From Margaritispora aquatica (Eukaryota; Ascomycota; Leotiomycetes; Helotiales; Discinellaceae), in assembly GCA_007644065.1 (NCBI GenBank), contig VJWN01000013.1:248001-312000 (forward strand): 64,000 bases of DNA, given 5' to 3'. The notes under the pieces were generated by a model that saw only the letters and a program-made list of their open reading frames with translations, did no database searches and was not told the DNA's origin. A program made the position numbers and the translations under genes. The number at the start of each line of letters is the position of its first letter. Positions within the stretch are counted from its first letter, which is position 1. Below are positions 23,303 to 35,390 of the stretch, piece after piece.

Positions 23303-24944
23303 GAACATCCCAGACGGCTATCTTGGAGTGTTTGTTGTTATTTCGAGATGTTTTTTACGGGCTGGATCCATCTGCTCCTTCGACATCCACGACTAAGGAT
23401 GACAGATAACCTAGAGACGGAAGTCAGGTAATATCGCGGATATGTATTAGAGATATAACATAAACAAGCAAACTTCTGCGACTGCCTTGTTGCCTTTCTC
23501 GGACTTTCATAATTGTGCTGTCCCACGATTTCGAGGTCAGAATGCAAAGATTTAATGGTTATTATCAGTTTAAAAAGTTTTAGATATATATGGATTATGC
23601 ATGTTTAATACACAAAGAAACCACTCACTTGTCAAATATATCCGTACTCTAATTCATCACAAACCCCTCACCCCTTGCCCTCAATACCCAAGACCGCTTA
23701 AGACCTATAAATACCCAAGCACACCCAAAAGCAGCATCCAGAAGGCGCCGAGAACGAGTTCTCTTGGTCAGGTCAAACTGGTGTAGGTGGAGAGGCGCAA
23801 ACTCGACTGGTCACCAATTCAAAATTCGACAAGCTGACTCACCAGCCACCATGACTTCAAAAACCTCGCAGCGAGGGGTTTTCTATAGGCCTACGGGCTT
23901 TGAGATTTTGCTTCTGCCGGGTAGATAATATTTATTTTGAGAGGAGTTTGGGTTCTTGAGGGTTTTGGAGGGGGATGGGGAAACTCTGGGAATCAATGGG
24001 TGCTGGGCTAAGCGAGAGATTATTTTTTTAGACGCGTCACAAATACCATGCTCCTTTTACATGGTCAAAGAAGATAAGATACCCTACGAACACATGTAAG
24101 AATTGAGGTAGCCTCCCTAGTCCTACACCTATGCCCATCTTGGCTTCCGAGTGGGATATATCCAAATACTATACGACGTATGGTAAGACAATAAGAAAGT
24201 CACCTCGCCGTTTCAATGGTTTGCGATATGCAGTACATCAACTTCCGTTGAGTGTATGATCTGCGGTTTATGAGTTTAGGTAGGTTACACTGCACCCTGA
24301 TCCGAGAAAGTGGGAATGAGGACGAGGCTTCATTAAGGAATAAGTCTTCTTAACGGAAGAAACCCCAAAACGCAAGCCATCCACTTGACTTCCACTTTCC
24401 AAACAGCACGCTCTTGATTCACATTCTAATCTCGAAACACGGTGGCTAGCTAGCCAAATACTTGAGGCTCAAACCAGATCACTCAACCTATACTTCTACA
24501 TACTCAGACCTGACTTCATGAATACTATGTTTCCAAAGGTTTGTATTTGGATTATTTCTACCAGGTTGATCGTCAAAATAGAGTATATCAGGGCAGCTAG
24601 CACAGCGATCATCTGAAAGGTACTCTTTGCTAGGAGGGCACCAGGTCCACACTGTCTGCTCGCAAAAAGCCACTTCATAAGTGCCATTAAATCATGGATC
24701 AAAGAAGGGCTGAAGTATATCTGCTGCCGCTGAACAAGTCAACGTTAGCAATCTTACTAGCTAAACCACTAGGTAAGCGGCAAGAAGCCGACCTTAGAGA
24801 ATGTACAGAGCTTTGTTCTCAAACTCCTTGATTCCCCTGTACGTTAAAATCAAACTCCTCCAACGCCGACCCAATCTTCAACACCGATGTGCAGGCAGTC
24901 TTTCACTCATTACATACTCGTGTATCATAAGTTCTCGTTGCGAC
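23303..24944. other. Intergenic region
   Basis: No supported gene. Minus-strand frames at 24488-24702 lack an ATG and any recognisable motif. A hydrophobic minus-strand segment near 23705-23770 was considered and not accepted. Confidence 0.45.
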
Positions 24945-25402
24945 TTATTTCAATGTAAACTTCTGTCCGGCAATAACAGGTGCAGCAGTAGTCGACTTTG
25001 AATTTGCTTTACCACATCCGGCACATGCTGTAGATAGTCAATATTTTCCTGCAATCCTTCGGGGCGAACCACGAACCATTTGCTTTGTACGCGCACTTCT
25101 GGCAGTATGTCTTTCCTTGATCGACCTTGGTCTTGCAAGTTGTACAGGAACTCGAGTACGTAGCATATGGATTCCTGGCAGACTTTGATAATAACTTACT
25201 CTATTGAGTGTCAGTGGCTGATTTCAATGTGAACTCAATGGAGCCTTGCCTTTCCTATGCCATTCATACCCAAGGTGGCAGATGGCTTCTTGTCGCCAGC
25301 TTTTGATGCAGAGGATCCATAGTATATTTCGCTCTTCTTTTTGACGCCTGGGGTCGCAAGGGTCGTCGATTTAGCCAATCTTTCGCATTTTGCGCAAACC
25401 AT
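24945..25402 (-). CDS. CRIPT homologue (cysteine-rich PDZ-binding protein family)
   Basis: This gene is only visible after splicing. Exons 25402-25250, 25200-25077 and 25027-24945 give 119 residues. The protein starts MVCAKCERL, has ATPGVKKK and a YYGSSA block, then a GKSKLLSK segment at the first junction. Next comes CTTCKTKVDQGKTYCQKCAY, and CAGCGK after the second junction. The three CxxC pairs plus the closing CAGC are the zinc-binding layout of CRIPT, a small conserved eukaryotic protein linked in other organisms to the minor spliceosome and to microtubules. Intron 1 has a GC donor (AAG then GCAAGG), a known minor class. Intron 2 has a GTTCGT donor. The protein is about 20 residues longer than animal CRIPT because of a Ser/Thr/Ala tail. 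It shares an upstream region with the flippase. Confidence 0.87.
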
Positions 25403-25909
25403 CTTGATTGATGTCCTAAAGTAATGAGGTTGGATTGATGATGGTAATGTGGAATGAGGCTGAATGTCGTCCGAAAATAAGTGGGTCTAAATACAAGGGC
25501 ATGTCAGGGTTAGGCAAACTGAACGCGAGATACAAGAGAAGTTCCAAGACAGCTGTCAGCCGGGATTCAATGGCTTTCTAAATCGGCCTCGCTCAATAAG
25601 TTACAGCTCCATCATCGTTCACATTCGTAACTCTACCGAAAAGCGATTTGGTTCAGTGGCTGATTGTAGCTGAACATTATTGTCTTGCAACGTCCCTGAC
25701 TTCGTACTTCTAAATCCTACAAGCACAGCCTCCTCTTGGCCCCCCCTAACCAGCTTACAGTACTTTCTTTAACATCAGCCAAAACATTTAGAACATCATA
25801 TCGACATTCAGACAACCATTGTACTGCAATTAAAGTCTTTTGATAGCTTTGATGACCGCGACAGAGCTTGCACTGTCCTAATTGCGACACTGAATCGTTG
25901 TACTCCAGC
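25403..25909. promoter_or_regulatory. Shared divergent promoter, CRIPT and flippase
   Basis: The 507 bases separate two divergent start codons (25402 minus, 25910 plus), so both promoters and 5' UTRs must lie here unless leader introns extend them. No specific binding site is claimed. Confidence 0.5.
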
Positions 25910-28900
25910 ATGTCAAAGCCTTCTGGGAATGATCTCCTCCTCGATCTCCAGGATGAGCAACCTATCTACAACAATGGTCAGCGGGCCCCAATAAACGATG
26001 ATGACCTTCTCCGCGCTTATAACGAAGACCACGGCGATGTTCCCTCGCGACCTTCGGTTTCCTACGATGATTTCGTTGGGGGTGGTGGACAGGCACATTC
26101 TTCGACAAGACCATTACCTGGTGGCCCAGGAGCTGTACCAGAAGCTGGGCCATATGCGGCAGGAACGGGGAACAGAACGTACAGTCAAACTTCGGGACTA
26201 GGAAACTACCAGCGGTATGCTGACGATCTCGATGACTACCCTGAGGAGGGTCAATCGATGTACTACCAGGCTGGCGGCGCATTACCCTCAGATGCAGCTT
26301 TGGGGAGCAAGGCTCGGAATCGAAACAGTGTTCTCAGTATGGGAGGGGGACTGGTAGGCAAGGCAAAGAGCATGTTTGGCATGGCGCCGGAGTACTCAGA
26401 AATGGACCTCCCATTGACTGAGGCTGGAGGACGAACAGTTGCGGATGGAGTCGGTCCAACTACACCACAACCGACTGCGAAGAAATCGAGCGGGAAATTC
26501 AGATTTGGATTTGGGCGAGGGAAGGTCGATCCATCGACTTTGGGACCCAGGATTATTCACCTCAATAATCCTCCTGCAAACTCGGTCAACAAGTATGTGG
26601 ACAATCACATCTCAACCGCCAAGTACAATGTCGCGACCTTCCTCCCCAAGTTCCTCTTCGAACAATTCTCGAAATTTGCCAATGTTTTCTTTTTGTTTAC
26701 AGCCGCGTTACAACAGATACCCAATATTTCACCAACCAACAAATATACAACCATCGGACCTCTTATTCTAGTCCTTCTCGTTTCTGCTGGTAAGGAATTG
26801 GTCGAGGATTACAAGCGGAAGAAATCTGACAATCAATTAAACAATTCGAAAGCAAGGGTACTCAGAGGCACGGCCTTCGAAGAGACGAAATGGATCAATG
26901 TTGCGGTAGGAGATATCGTGCGTGTGGAATCAGAGGAACCTTTCCCAGCCGATATTGTTCTGCTCGCCAGTTCTGAGCCAGAAGGTCTTTGCTACATTGA
27001 AACCGCCAATCTCGATGGAGAGACTAACTTGAAAATCAAACAAGGAATCCCAGAAACCTTTATTCTAGTCAACTCGACTGAGATGAGTCGACTTGGAGGC
27101 AAACTGCGCTCAGAACAACCTAACAGTAGTTTGTATACATATGAGGCGACGTTAACTATCGCTGCTGGTGGTGGAGAAAAGGAACTGCCTCTACAGCCAG
27201 ATCAACTCTTACTGCGTGGAGCAACTCTCCGAAACACTCCCTGGATTCATGGTGTAGTGGTTTTCACAGGACATGAGACAAAGCTCATGCGAAATGCTAC
27301 CGCCACTCCAATCAAAAGAACAGCTGTCGAGCGTCAACTTAATATGCTTGTGCTGATGCTCATCGCTATTTTGGTTACACTTAGCATAATCAGTTCGGTT
27401 GGTGATCTGGTTGTACGATCCCTTCATGGAGCTGAACTGAGCTACCTGGGCTACGCCGTCTCTACTACTGCCCTCCAGAAAGCCCAGCAATTCTGGTCAG
27501 ATATCTTCACGTATTGGGTGCTTTACTCTGCTCTCGTGCCGATTTCTTTGTTCGTCACGGTGGAACTCGTCAAGTATTGGCATGCAATTTTGATTAACGA
27601 TGACCTCGATATGTACTATGATAAGATGGACACACCGGCTGTATGTCGTACTTCTAGTCTAGTGGAAGAGCTTGGCATGGTGGAGTATATATTCTCCGAC
27701 AAGACAGGCACTCTCACGTGCAATCAGATGGAATTTAAGCAATGTTCCATCGGTGGTATTCAATATGCTGAGGAAGTCCCTGAGGATCGTCGGGCCACGA
27801 CCATGGATGGAGTCGAAGTCGGCATACATGATTTCGCAAGATTGAAGGAAAATTTGAAAAGTCATGAATCCAGCCTCGCGATACACCATTTTCTCGCCCT
27901 GCTCGCAACTTGTCACACGGTCATTCCCGAGAAGAAGGATGATGGTGGGAAAATAAAATATCAAGCAGCTTCTCCTGATGAAGGTGCTCTAGTTGAAGGT
28001 GCAGTCATGATGGGTTACCAATTTACAGCGAGAAAACCAAAGGCAGTCCAGATCACTGTTGCAGGCGAAGTGCTTGAATATGAGCTTTTGGCCGTTTGCG
28101 AATTCAATTCTACCAGGAAGCGAATGTCAGCTATCTTCCGTTGCCCCGATGGCAAAGTCAGATGCTACTGCAAAGGTGCCGATACTGTTATTCTGGAGCG
28201 ACTGGGCCCTGACAATCCGCATGTTGATATCACTCTGCAACATCTGGAAGAATATGCATCCGAAGGTCTCAGAACACTTTGTCTCGCCATGCGTGAGATT
28301 CCTGATCACGAATACGAGGAATGGCAAAAGATCTTCGATAAGGCCCAGACAACGGTTAGTGGAAATCGCGCCGAAGAGTTAGATAAGGCTGCGGAAATCC
28401 TAGAGCATGATCTTTATCTCCTTGGTGCCACCGCTATTGAGGATCGATTGCAAGATGGTGTGCCTGAGACAATTCACACTCTACAAGAGGCCGGTATCAA
28501 AGTCTGGGTTCTAACTGGCGATCGCCAAGAGACTGCAATCAATATTGGCATGAGTTGCAAATTGATCAGCGAGGATATGACATTACTTATTGTCAATGAA
28601 GAATCAGCAGGCATGACACGAGACAATATCCAAAAGAAGCTGGATGCCATTCGAACACATGGTGATGGTACCATAGCAATGGATACACTTGCATTGGTCA
28701 TCGATGGGAAATCACTAACTTACGCTCTCGAAAAAGAATTGGAGAAAAACTTCCTGGATCTGGCTGTAATGTGTAAAGCAGTCATCTGCTGCCGAGTCTC
28801 GCCACTCCAAAAAGCCCTCGTTGTCAAGCTGGTAAAGCGTCACCTGAAGGCCATCCTCTTAGCCATTGGAGACGGCGCAAACGATGTGTCGATGATTCAA

Positions 28901-30084
28901 GCTGCTCACATTGGTGTTGGTATCAGTGGTATGGAAGGTCTACAGGCTGCTCGAAGTGCCGATGTCGCCATCGGTCAGTTCAGATATCTGAGGAAACTGC
29001 TGCTTGTACATGGTGCATGGAGTTATCAGCGAGTTAGCAAGACTATTCTTTATTCGTTTTACAAGAATATCACCTTGTACATGACACAATTTTGGGTATG
29101 TTGCAAGGATTCTCAACATTATTTCAAGACTAATATGTGTAGTACTCATTCCAAAATGCTTTCTCTGGAGAAGTCATCTACGAATCTTGGACTTTATCAT
29201 TCTACAACGTCATGTTCACCGTTCTGCCACCACTTGCAATGGGTATCTTTGACCAGTTCATTTCCGCACGCTTACTCGATCGATATCCACAGCTGTACCA
29301 GATTGGCCAGAAAAACACATTTTTCAAAATGCACTCGTTCTGGTCATGGGTAGCCAATGGATTCTATCATTCCTTGATCCTATATGTCACTTCCCAAGTC
29401 ATTTGGCTCAGGGATCTACCTCAGAGTGACGGGAAAACTGCTGGCCATTGGGTTTGGGGAACAGCTCTTTATACTGCAGTTCTTATGACGGTCTTGGGCA
29501 AAGCCGCGTTAGTTACTAATATCTGGACGAAATACCATGTTATTGCCATTCCCGGCAGTCTGGCCATTTGGTTGATCTTTGTAGCTGTTTACGCCACTGT
29601 GGCGCCAAAGTTGGGGTTCTCTACTGAGTACGAAGGCGTTGTACCAAGGCTGTTTCCAAGCTTGGTATTCTGGGCCCAGCTTATGGTTTTGCCAATACTA
29701 TGTCTCTCCAGAGATTTTGCATGGAAATAGTAAGATATCAGGATCTTGGGTTGACTTTTGCTAACGGTCTTTCAGCGCAAAACGCATGTACTATCCACAA
29801 ACTTATCATCATATTCAAGAAATCCAGAAGTATAATATTCAGGATTACAGACCACGGTACGTTATTCTAGCACTTGAATAAATGATTTGCTGACTGGGTT
29901 TAGTATGGAACAATTCCAGAAAGCTATTCGAAAAGTACGACAAGTACAGCGTATGCGCAAACAGCGTGGATATGCGTTCTCCCAAGCGGACGAGTCGCAG
30001 ACACGTGTATTACAAGCGTATGATACAACAAGAGAGCGTGGTAGATACGGAGAGATGGCCAGTTCAAGGCCGGGTGGGAAATGA
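25910..30084 (+). CDS. DRS2: P4-type ATPase, phospholipid flippase (Drs2 type)
   Basis: Four exons (25910-29095, 29143-29729, 29776-29856, 29904-30084) give 1344 residues, and all joins restore conserved sequence, for example TQFW joined to YSFQNAFSGE. The acidic, disordered N-terminal about 190 residues precede the first conserved block (PKFLFEQFSKFANVFFL). P4 hallmarks are the actuator-loop DGETN, the phosphorylation site SDKTGT near residue 596, KGAD in the nucleotide-binding domain, TGDRQETA and GDGANDV. Ten membrane segments are expected. The C-terminal tail carries a basic segment (KAIRKVRQVQRMRKQR) and a conserved GYAFSQ-like element, as in Drs2. The family flips aminophospholipids across late-Golgi and endosomal membranes with a Cdc50-type partner. 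The ATG at 25910 is the first in frame after a run with no other Met. Confidence 0.95.
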
Positions 30085-31234
30085 TCATGAGATACGAAGG
30101 AAAGGAACTGTATGATGTCTGGGTACTGGTATTAATGTACGTTTCGAGGCTTTTTAGCACGGGTTCGAGAACTAGGGAACTCAAAGTAGGCGGATTTATC
30201 GCTGGAATGGAGTTTGATACCATTTTGTCAACGACTGCTTCTTGTTGCGCATTCAAATGAAATGCTTCATTCATACTGTGGTGTTATTGAGATTTTTCAT
30301 ACTCAGAATTATCTGTTTCGTTCTACCATACACGTCATGAATAATATTGTATACATAGCTGGATGTGTGTACATATTAGACCACCAGTCACATTCAACTA
30401 ACAAATACAGACCTTGAGCAGAGCAGCAGGACAGTCTCCATAGACTTCGCTTTCTCAGCAGAATCAACTGTCTCTCAGCCGCAATTTCTGAGACATACAT
30501 TCGACAGTGGAAATTAAGCATGGAAGAGCGATTCAAAATTGCAAGAGAACATGAGATGGACTCGAATTATCGAAGCAACATCCGAATGTCAACATTGACT
30601 AGAATTAACTGCATTAACTTGCATCTTTTGTCAATAAGTTAGATCCACAAAAATGAAACGCCCCTGATTCTTCTCACTTAGTTGGGACCTGCACCACCAC
30701 AATCACCACCTCGACCTGTTGAGAGATTCCTGTCCGTTTTCCCTCGAACTATACGAGGCGTTTGCATATCCGTGTTAACTCGGTCGAACACGTTTACCAG
30801 AACTATTTCTCGCATCGCTCCCGCTCCAGTCTCGAGGTCTCAACGCCACCTCGCTTCGCGCCAATATATGATAAAGTCCACGCGGCTCGATTTCCCCTGT
30901 CTCTGGCATGTCCGCATCGCCTTCCAGAAACGATTCTTCAAGCCCGCCTCCGTCATTCAATTGGATGTTCAAACGGTAGGCGTACGAGCCAAGACTTAAA
31001 CTCGAGATATGGTGCCTTGCCTTTGTACCGTAGTAGAAATGCCAAGCTCACTGTGTGGAGATTCATTGCTTATATAGCGGTTGGACAGAGCTATTCTGGA
31101 GGATAACACTTAGCTATAATTCAAGCTTCTCTCGCTCCGTGGCTTGGAGTGACATCCTCTCCACGTTCTTTCGACACTTTCTTCACTTTATTTCACACGC
31201 TCGTTAAGCCCTATATAATATTTCTAATTTCAAT
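30085..31234. other. Intergenic region
   Basis: Downstream of the flippase and upstream of the peroxidase. An open frame at about 30682-30999 starts with TTG and shows nothing recognisable. No gene called. Confidence 0.5.
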
Positions 31235-32325
31235 ATGCAACTTTCACTTGCTCTCCTCCTACTTCTCAGTAGCTCCGTTTCGGCCTCCAATCATCTGCAC
31301 CAACATACACACTCACACTCCCATATTCCACGAGGCAACAGCAAGAAATGCCCTCCGGTCTGGACAGCGGTCAAAAGGGAGCTGGATACAATCTTCACCG
31401 TCGCAGGTCCTGGTACCCAGTGCAATGATCTTGCGCGCTCTGCTATTCGTGCGACCTTCCACGACTGTGGCTCTTGGGATATGACGCAAGGTTTTCATGG
31501 TGGCTGTGATGGATCTTTATTCCTTGGTGTAACGCCGGATGTCGAGCTCGACAGGAAGGAGAATCGAGGACTGCAGGCCATTGCGCCGGTGATTGTTGGG
31601 TTGGCGAGGAAGTACAACACAAGCGTGGCGGATATGACTGTGTTTGCTGGCAGTAAGTCGTGGGAGGTTTGTGTGGAGTTTGGGAAAAGTGTCTGACTCG
31701 CTGCTGTAGATTCGGCTACGTATATCTGTCCGAAGGGACCTTTCATCACTACTTTTATTGGACGGAAAGACAACACCACGTCTGCACCACGAGGAGGAAT
31801 GCCGGACGTGCATGATCCTGCGGTTGATATCACGGCACTGTTTGCTGCTAAGGGGTTACTTCCTGTTGATATTGCCGCATTGATAGGTTAGTGGCCCGTC
31901 GGTTTTTCTAGTGCTCGAAGTTGATTGTTGTGATCATTTCAGGTGCACACAGTACATCCACCCAAGTCTTTGTAGATGGTGAAAAACGCAACCAATCACA
32001 AGACTCAACGTATGTTCTCTCCTGTGCACAAATACCCCCCAAAAAATAGTTAACAATAGATAGACCTGGAGTTTGGGATGTCAAGTACTACAAAGAGACA
32101 CGCGATTACATAACATCGGGAAAGAAAGCCGATAACATCTTCATCCTGCCTAGCGACGAAGCCCTTGCCAGAGACCCGGTTGTGGGACCAAAGTTTCGCA
32201 GCTTTGTTGGTGATAATTCTGGTTGGCAAAGGAAATACAAGAGTGCAATGGGTAGGATGACTCTGTTTGGAAATGATGTCAATGATGGGATGGTTGACTG
32301 TACGAAAGCGACACATAAAGATTAA
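31235..32325 (+). CDS. Secreted haem peroxidase, class II-like
   Basis: Four exons (31235-31652, 31710-31886, 31943-32009, 32064-32325) join in frame to 307 residues. A signal peptide covers about residues 1-18. The mature N-terminus is strikingly His-rich (HLHQHTHSHSH). The distal haem site IRATFHDC gives Arg72 and His76, and the proximal site ALIGAHS gives His201; both are the signatures of the plant/fungal/bacterial peroxidase superfamily. A GGCDGS block fits the first calcium site. Length and secretion match ascomycete class II-like (CAZy AA2) enzymes, which are shorter than white-rot ligninases. It would use hydrogen peroxide to oxidise phenolics or similar compounds outside the cell; Mn or veratryl-alcohol oxidation cannot be judged from sequence alone. 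The last acceptor lies in a repeated TAGATAG, and I chose the one that keeps the frame. Confidence 0.88.
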
Positions 32326-32635
32326 TTCCCGACAGGGTTAATCAGATTCAAAAAACGCTTAGTAATAGTATCTTCTTATATCAAGAAATTCTGATCTCCG
32401 TGATGTTTGTGAGGAAGTGGACCTAGGTAGCGTCTATGGTATACTCTACTGCTCCTACCTGTCTGGTCGAGTTATCGCTCTTTCCTCGCTTAGGGGATGT
32501 TGAACCTCAAAATTGCAAACCACAACATCGGAAACCTTCTCTCAATCAACCATCAATCAACATATATCAAGTCCTGCACCTCCTTCTCCGAATAAAGTTC
32601 AATTCTCTACTAGGAAAAAAAAAGCCTCCACCATA
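32326..32635. other. Intergenic, promoter side of hydrophobin-like gene
   Basis: Contains an A-rich run just before the start at 32636. No gene seen. Confidence 0.5.
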
Positions 32636-33146
32636 ATGCTCATCTCTCCCCATCTCGTCCTCCTCCTCGCGACTTTCCTCCATCCCGCCATGGCTCTTAC
32701 TAGAGCCCTGCACCCGTCTACAGTCGTTCCACTTGATTCCCATATCATGACACCACTTTGCGATAATGACCCAGGCTACACTGCTGTCTGTTGCGCCAAC
32801 TTCAAGATTGCCGGTATTCTTGGTTTTGATTGTGAGTCTCTATCTCGATACTCAACCTGCATAATCGCTATTCCGCAAATATCTACTCATAGTGTTTGGC
32901 TTTGAAAAATTGACACCGATTTATTAATGCATGTGGGATAGGCGGTATCATCGAGAACTTGTGGGAGTGTGGAGAGGGCAGGAAAGCAGGCTGCTGCATG
33001 TTAGATCGGGAAGTTGATGTGAGTTTCCTCATATTCATAAATGCGGTTGGGAGTTTCAGTCCTGGGCGATGACATTGACGATGGTATGTACTGAAAGTGA
33101 GTATATAGATCAATGGCAGAGTGAGCATGGCAATTGGGTGTACTAG
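32636..33146 (+). CDS. Hydrophobin-like small secreted Cys-rich protein
   Basis: A three-exon model (32636-32831, 32942-33018, 33060-33146) gives 119 residues. The first two junctions use GTGAGT donors and AG acceptors and keep the frame. A signal peptide (MLISPHLVLLLATFLHPAMA) is clear. The mature part has PLC, nine residues, CC, twelve residues, then C, which closely resembles the first half of class II hydrophobins. It continues C, eight, C, seven, CC and a last C about fifteen residues on, giving eight Cys in the C-CC-C-C-CC-C order. The C4-C5 loop is about half the usual class II length, and the last spacing is too long, so the third exon is uncertain. If a hydrophobin, it would coat hyphae or spores. 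It could instead be an unrelated secreted Cys-rich protein. Confidence 0.5.
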
Positions 33147-33834
33147 GCCTAATTGAGATGGGAAGGGAGAACATGGACTGAAAATTGGAAGCGCTGTCTG
33201 AGGAGTTTCTTTGATATCTCGCTAAATTGCTGATGATAAAGATTTCCACGGGTTTGACTGGTTTTGACGTGTGTACATGGTATGCATGCTGGAAGAACAG
33301 GTTGGCAGCTTGCTGGAACTATTGCTTTCTAACCGAATTGAAATAACCAACTTTTTCTATCTGCTTTCCTATTCCTATTCTTTAACAGTGACCTACTTCC
33401 AAAACTCATGTCGAGCACTCACAAGACAGCTCCCTTAAAGGAAGCTCTTAAGCGGACGTTAGGATTCGCCCTTGATTGAAAGAAAGACATCTGTTTTGCA
33501 GAAACGGAGCAACGGTCTCAATCCCGAGCCAGAGCTTTTCCGCAAATCATCCTCCACAGCCATGAATAAAAAGAGTCAGAACAGAGATTGTTGTCGGTGT
33601 TAACATAGGTGTGATAATAGGTAACACGGGGCTATGAAGTGGTGGGGTACGCAAAGATGGGATGATGTTACGCAGAGTTGAAGCTAATGCGTTGTTCGGC
33701 CGAACCTCTTCGCTTCGAATTTGTGTATAAACTTGACCATGTATCCCAAGATTTGAGTATGTATCGCATCTAACGAAAGTGTAGTTCGTACGATAAACTT
33801 TACAGCGTAGGTTTTGTCCAAATTGAAGGCCAAT
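33147..33834. other. Intergenic region
   Basis: No supported gene. Minus-strand frames around 32883-33249 are antisense to the hydrophobin-like gene and its 3' flank and show no motif. Confidence 0.5.
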
Positions 33835-34455
33835 ATGGCAACTAACATCAAGAAGTATCCAAATTTGTTCCTTCTCAATTCAACAGACCTCGAAATCCCT
33901 CCAATGTCTTCTCCAAAATCCGTCATCATTCCAGCTGGGCTTGAGAATGGAGGTGTATCGGTCAAGGCAGGCAAGACCTTCACAGGTGATGTATGGGTTG
34001 ACATGATCCATCTGGGGGGATCAGGCGATGTCGCGGTAGCGAACGTGATATTCACTCCGTAATTATCCTTTCCTTGTTCTTGAAAAAGGGGCTTTGTAAC
34101 CCCTACTCAGTTTCCTACACATGACAAGATAGCCTTCTCGAAATATGTAAGATGAGAAGCCTCTCTGCGCAGTGACTAATAAGACGGTAGATGCGCACGT
34201 ACACACTGGCATACTCACGAGAGAGGCCAGATGCTTCAGGTCATCCAGGGCTCGGGCTGGATCTGTGATAGAGGTGGAAAGGCGAGGAGGATCAAGAAGG
34301 GCGATATGGTCTGGGCAGAGGCGGGAACGACCCATTGGCATGGTGCTGATGAAGGAACGTTGATGGCGCACTTAGCTATTGGCCTTGGGCACACTGAGTG
34401 GTTGGAGGCGGTCAGTGAGGAGGATTACTCGAAAAGAGAGACGCAGGATTTATGA
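33835..34455 (+). CDS. Cupin-domain protein
   Basis: Exons 33835-34058 and 34191-34455 join in frame (donor GTAATT, acceptor GGTAG) to give 162 residues. The second exon opens with the cupin motif 1 sequence THWHTHERGQ, supplying His80, His82 and Gln88 as metal ligands, followed by GSGW. Motif 2 is GDMVWAEAGTTHWHG. This is a single-domain Cupin_2 protein, a family that includes small metal-dependent isomerases, dioxygenases and carboxymuconolactone-decarboxylase-associated cupins; no reaction can be assigned. There is no signal peptide. Translation could also begin at the internal Met in the PPMSSPKSV block, which would leave the cupin intact. The intron donor is not the strongest consensus, but the junction produces an intact metal-binding motif. 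Confidence 0.8.
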
Positions 34456-34667
34456 AAGTATTGTGTTCGTATTTTGGAGGCGATTCTTCGTGACAATTCG
34501 AGTAAAAAGCCCTTTCGAATCGAGGGAAGCCAGGAGATATTAATCTCGTTTTGTACTCACTGACTCTTCTTCAAGGCCATCATAAGCACAGTTAAATGCA
34601 TCCTCATGCTCCTATATCTCAGCTCCCAATTTAAGAATGCTAAGGTAGCCATCCGACTTCCTGTACC

Positions 34668-35390
34668 TTAACTTTTATAATCGCTGTCAGTATCCCACAC
34701 GACTTGAAATTGAGGAAAGAACTCCTCAACCGTAGGGTATAGATTTTTTCGAAAGTGTGACGTCAAAGTAGATCTGCTATGATGGATAGTAAAGATTCTC
34801 ATCTTCATAGTTGGCACCCCCTCAAGAGACAGCAATCTACCGAAATTCGACTGTAAAGCATGCATGAGTTCACTCGCCGTACCCTTGCGCCCGACATACC
34901 AAGGATGCTTAATGGTCACCCAGATATAGATCTCTTGTAAGCGATGATCTAAAGGAACCATTTCCATCAATCGGTCTGATACATGTTTGGTTCTGCTTTC
35001 CCTCCATTCAAGCGAGATACACAGATGTAGGCGGCGTATGTGTTTTCCACTAGGAGGAAGAGGCACATAAATTCTCGTATGCCGGCCAAGAAAATAAACT
35101 CCAGAGCTATTGATACTTGCCATGACACTGGCCAAGTACCAGCAACACACGGCTTCTTGATATATCTTCCGGCAGGCAAGCAAGATAGGTGGACATTGAG
35201 TTTTAAGAGCATCTGTACCATCTGAATATCGGAGTCGATTATTTGCCTTTAAGGGGGGTTTGTTCACGGACGGTACTCTTGGCTTTGTAGATAGATGTAG
35301 ATAGCATATGTATCGAATTTCCGGAGGCAACTTCATGAATGGGAAGTGACTTTCTCTTGATAGAGCCGTTGAACTCGAACAAAAAGTCAT
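34668..35390 (-). CDS. 2EXR / F-box-like domain protein
   Basis: A single exon of 240 codons from the ATG at 35390. Near the N-terminus it has FPFMKLPPEIRYICY, the signature of the fungal 2EXR domain, and further on PPILLACRKIYQEA, the usual second conserved block of this family. The rest is a mixed alpha/beta C-terminal region with no catalytic motif. 2EXR proteins are numerous and fast-evolving in Leotiomycetes and other Pezizomycotina, and their role is not known. The length is normal and the frame intact. It is divergently placed from the guanylyltransferase gene. Confidence 0.75.
   Translation of the reverse strand: MTFCSSSTALSRESHFPFMKLPPEIRYICYLHLSTKPRVPSVNKPPLKANNRLRYSDGTDALKTQCPPILLACRKIYQEAVCCWYLASVMASINSSGVYFLGRHTRIYVPLPPSGKHIRRLHLCISLEWRESRTKHVSDRLMEMVPLDHRLQEIYIWVTIKHPWYVGRKGTASELMHALQSNFGRLLSLEGVPTMKMRIFTIHHSRSTLTSHFRKNLYPTVEEFFPQFQVVWDTDSDYKS

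Noticed and set aside
23705..23852. A hydrophobic minus-strand segment (LVLGAFWMLLLGVLGYL) downstream of an ATG at 23852, suggesting a small membrane protein.
   Set aside because: The donor after the ATG and every nearby acceptor give a stop or the wrong frame, so no gene model holds.
24488..24702. Overlapping minus-strand frames, one hydrophobic and one Cys-containing.
   Set aside because: Neither has an ATG at its start or a recognisable family; splice sites that would extend them were not found.
30682..30999. 105-codon plus-strand frame before the peroxidase.
   Set aside because: It starts with TTG; the sequence is Arg/Ser/Pro-rich without a domain, probably chance in promoter DNA.
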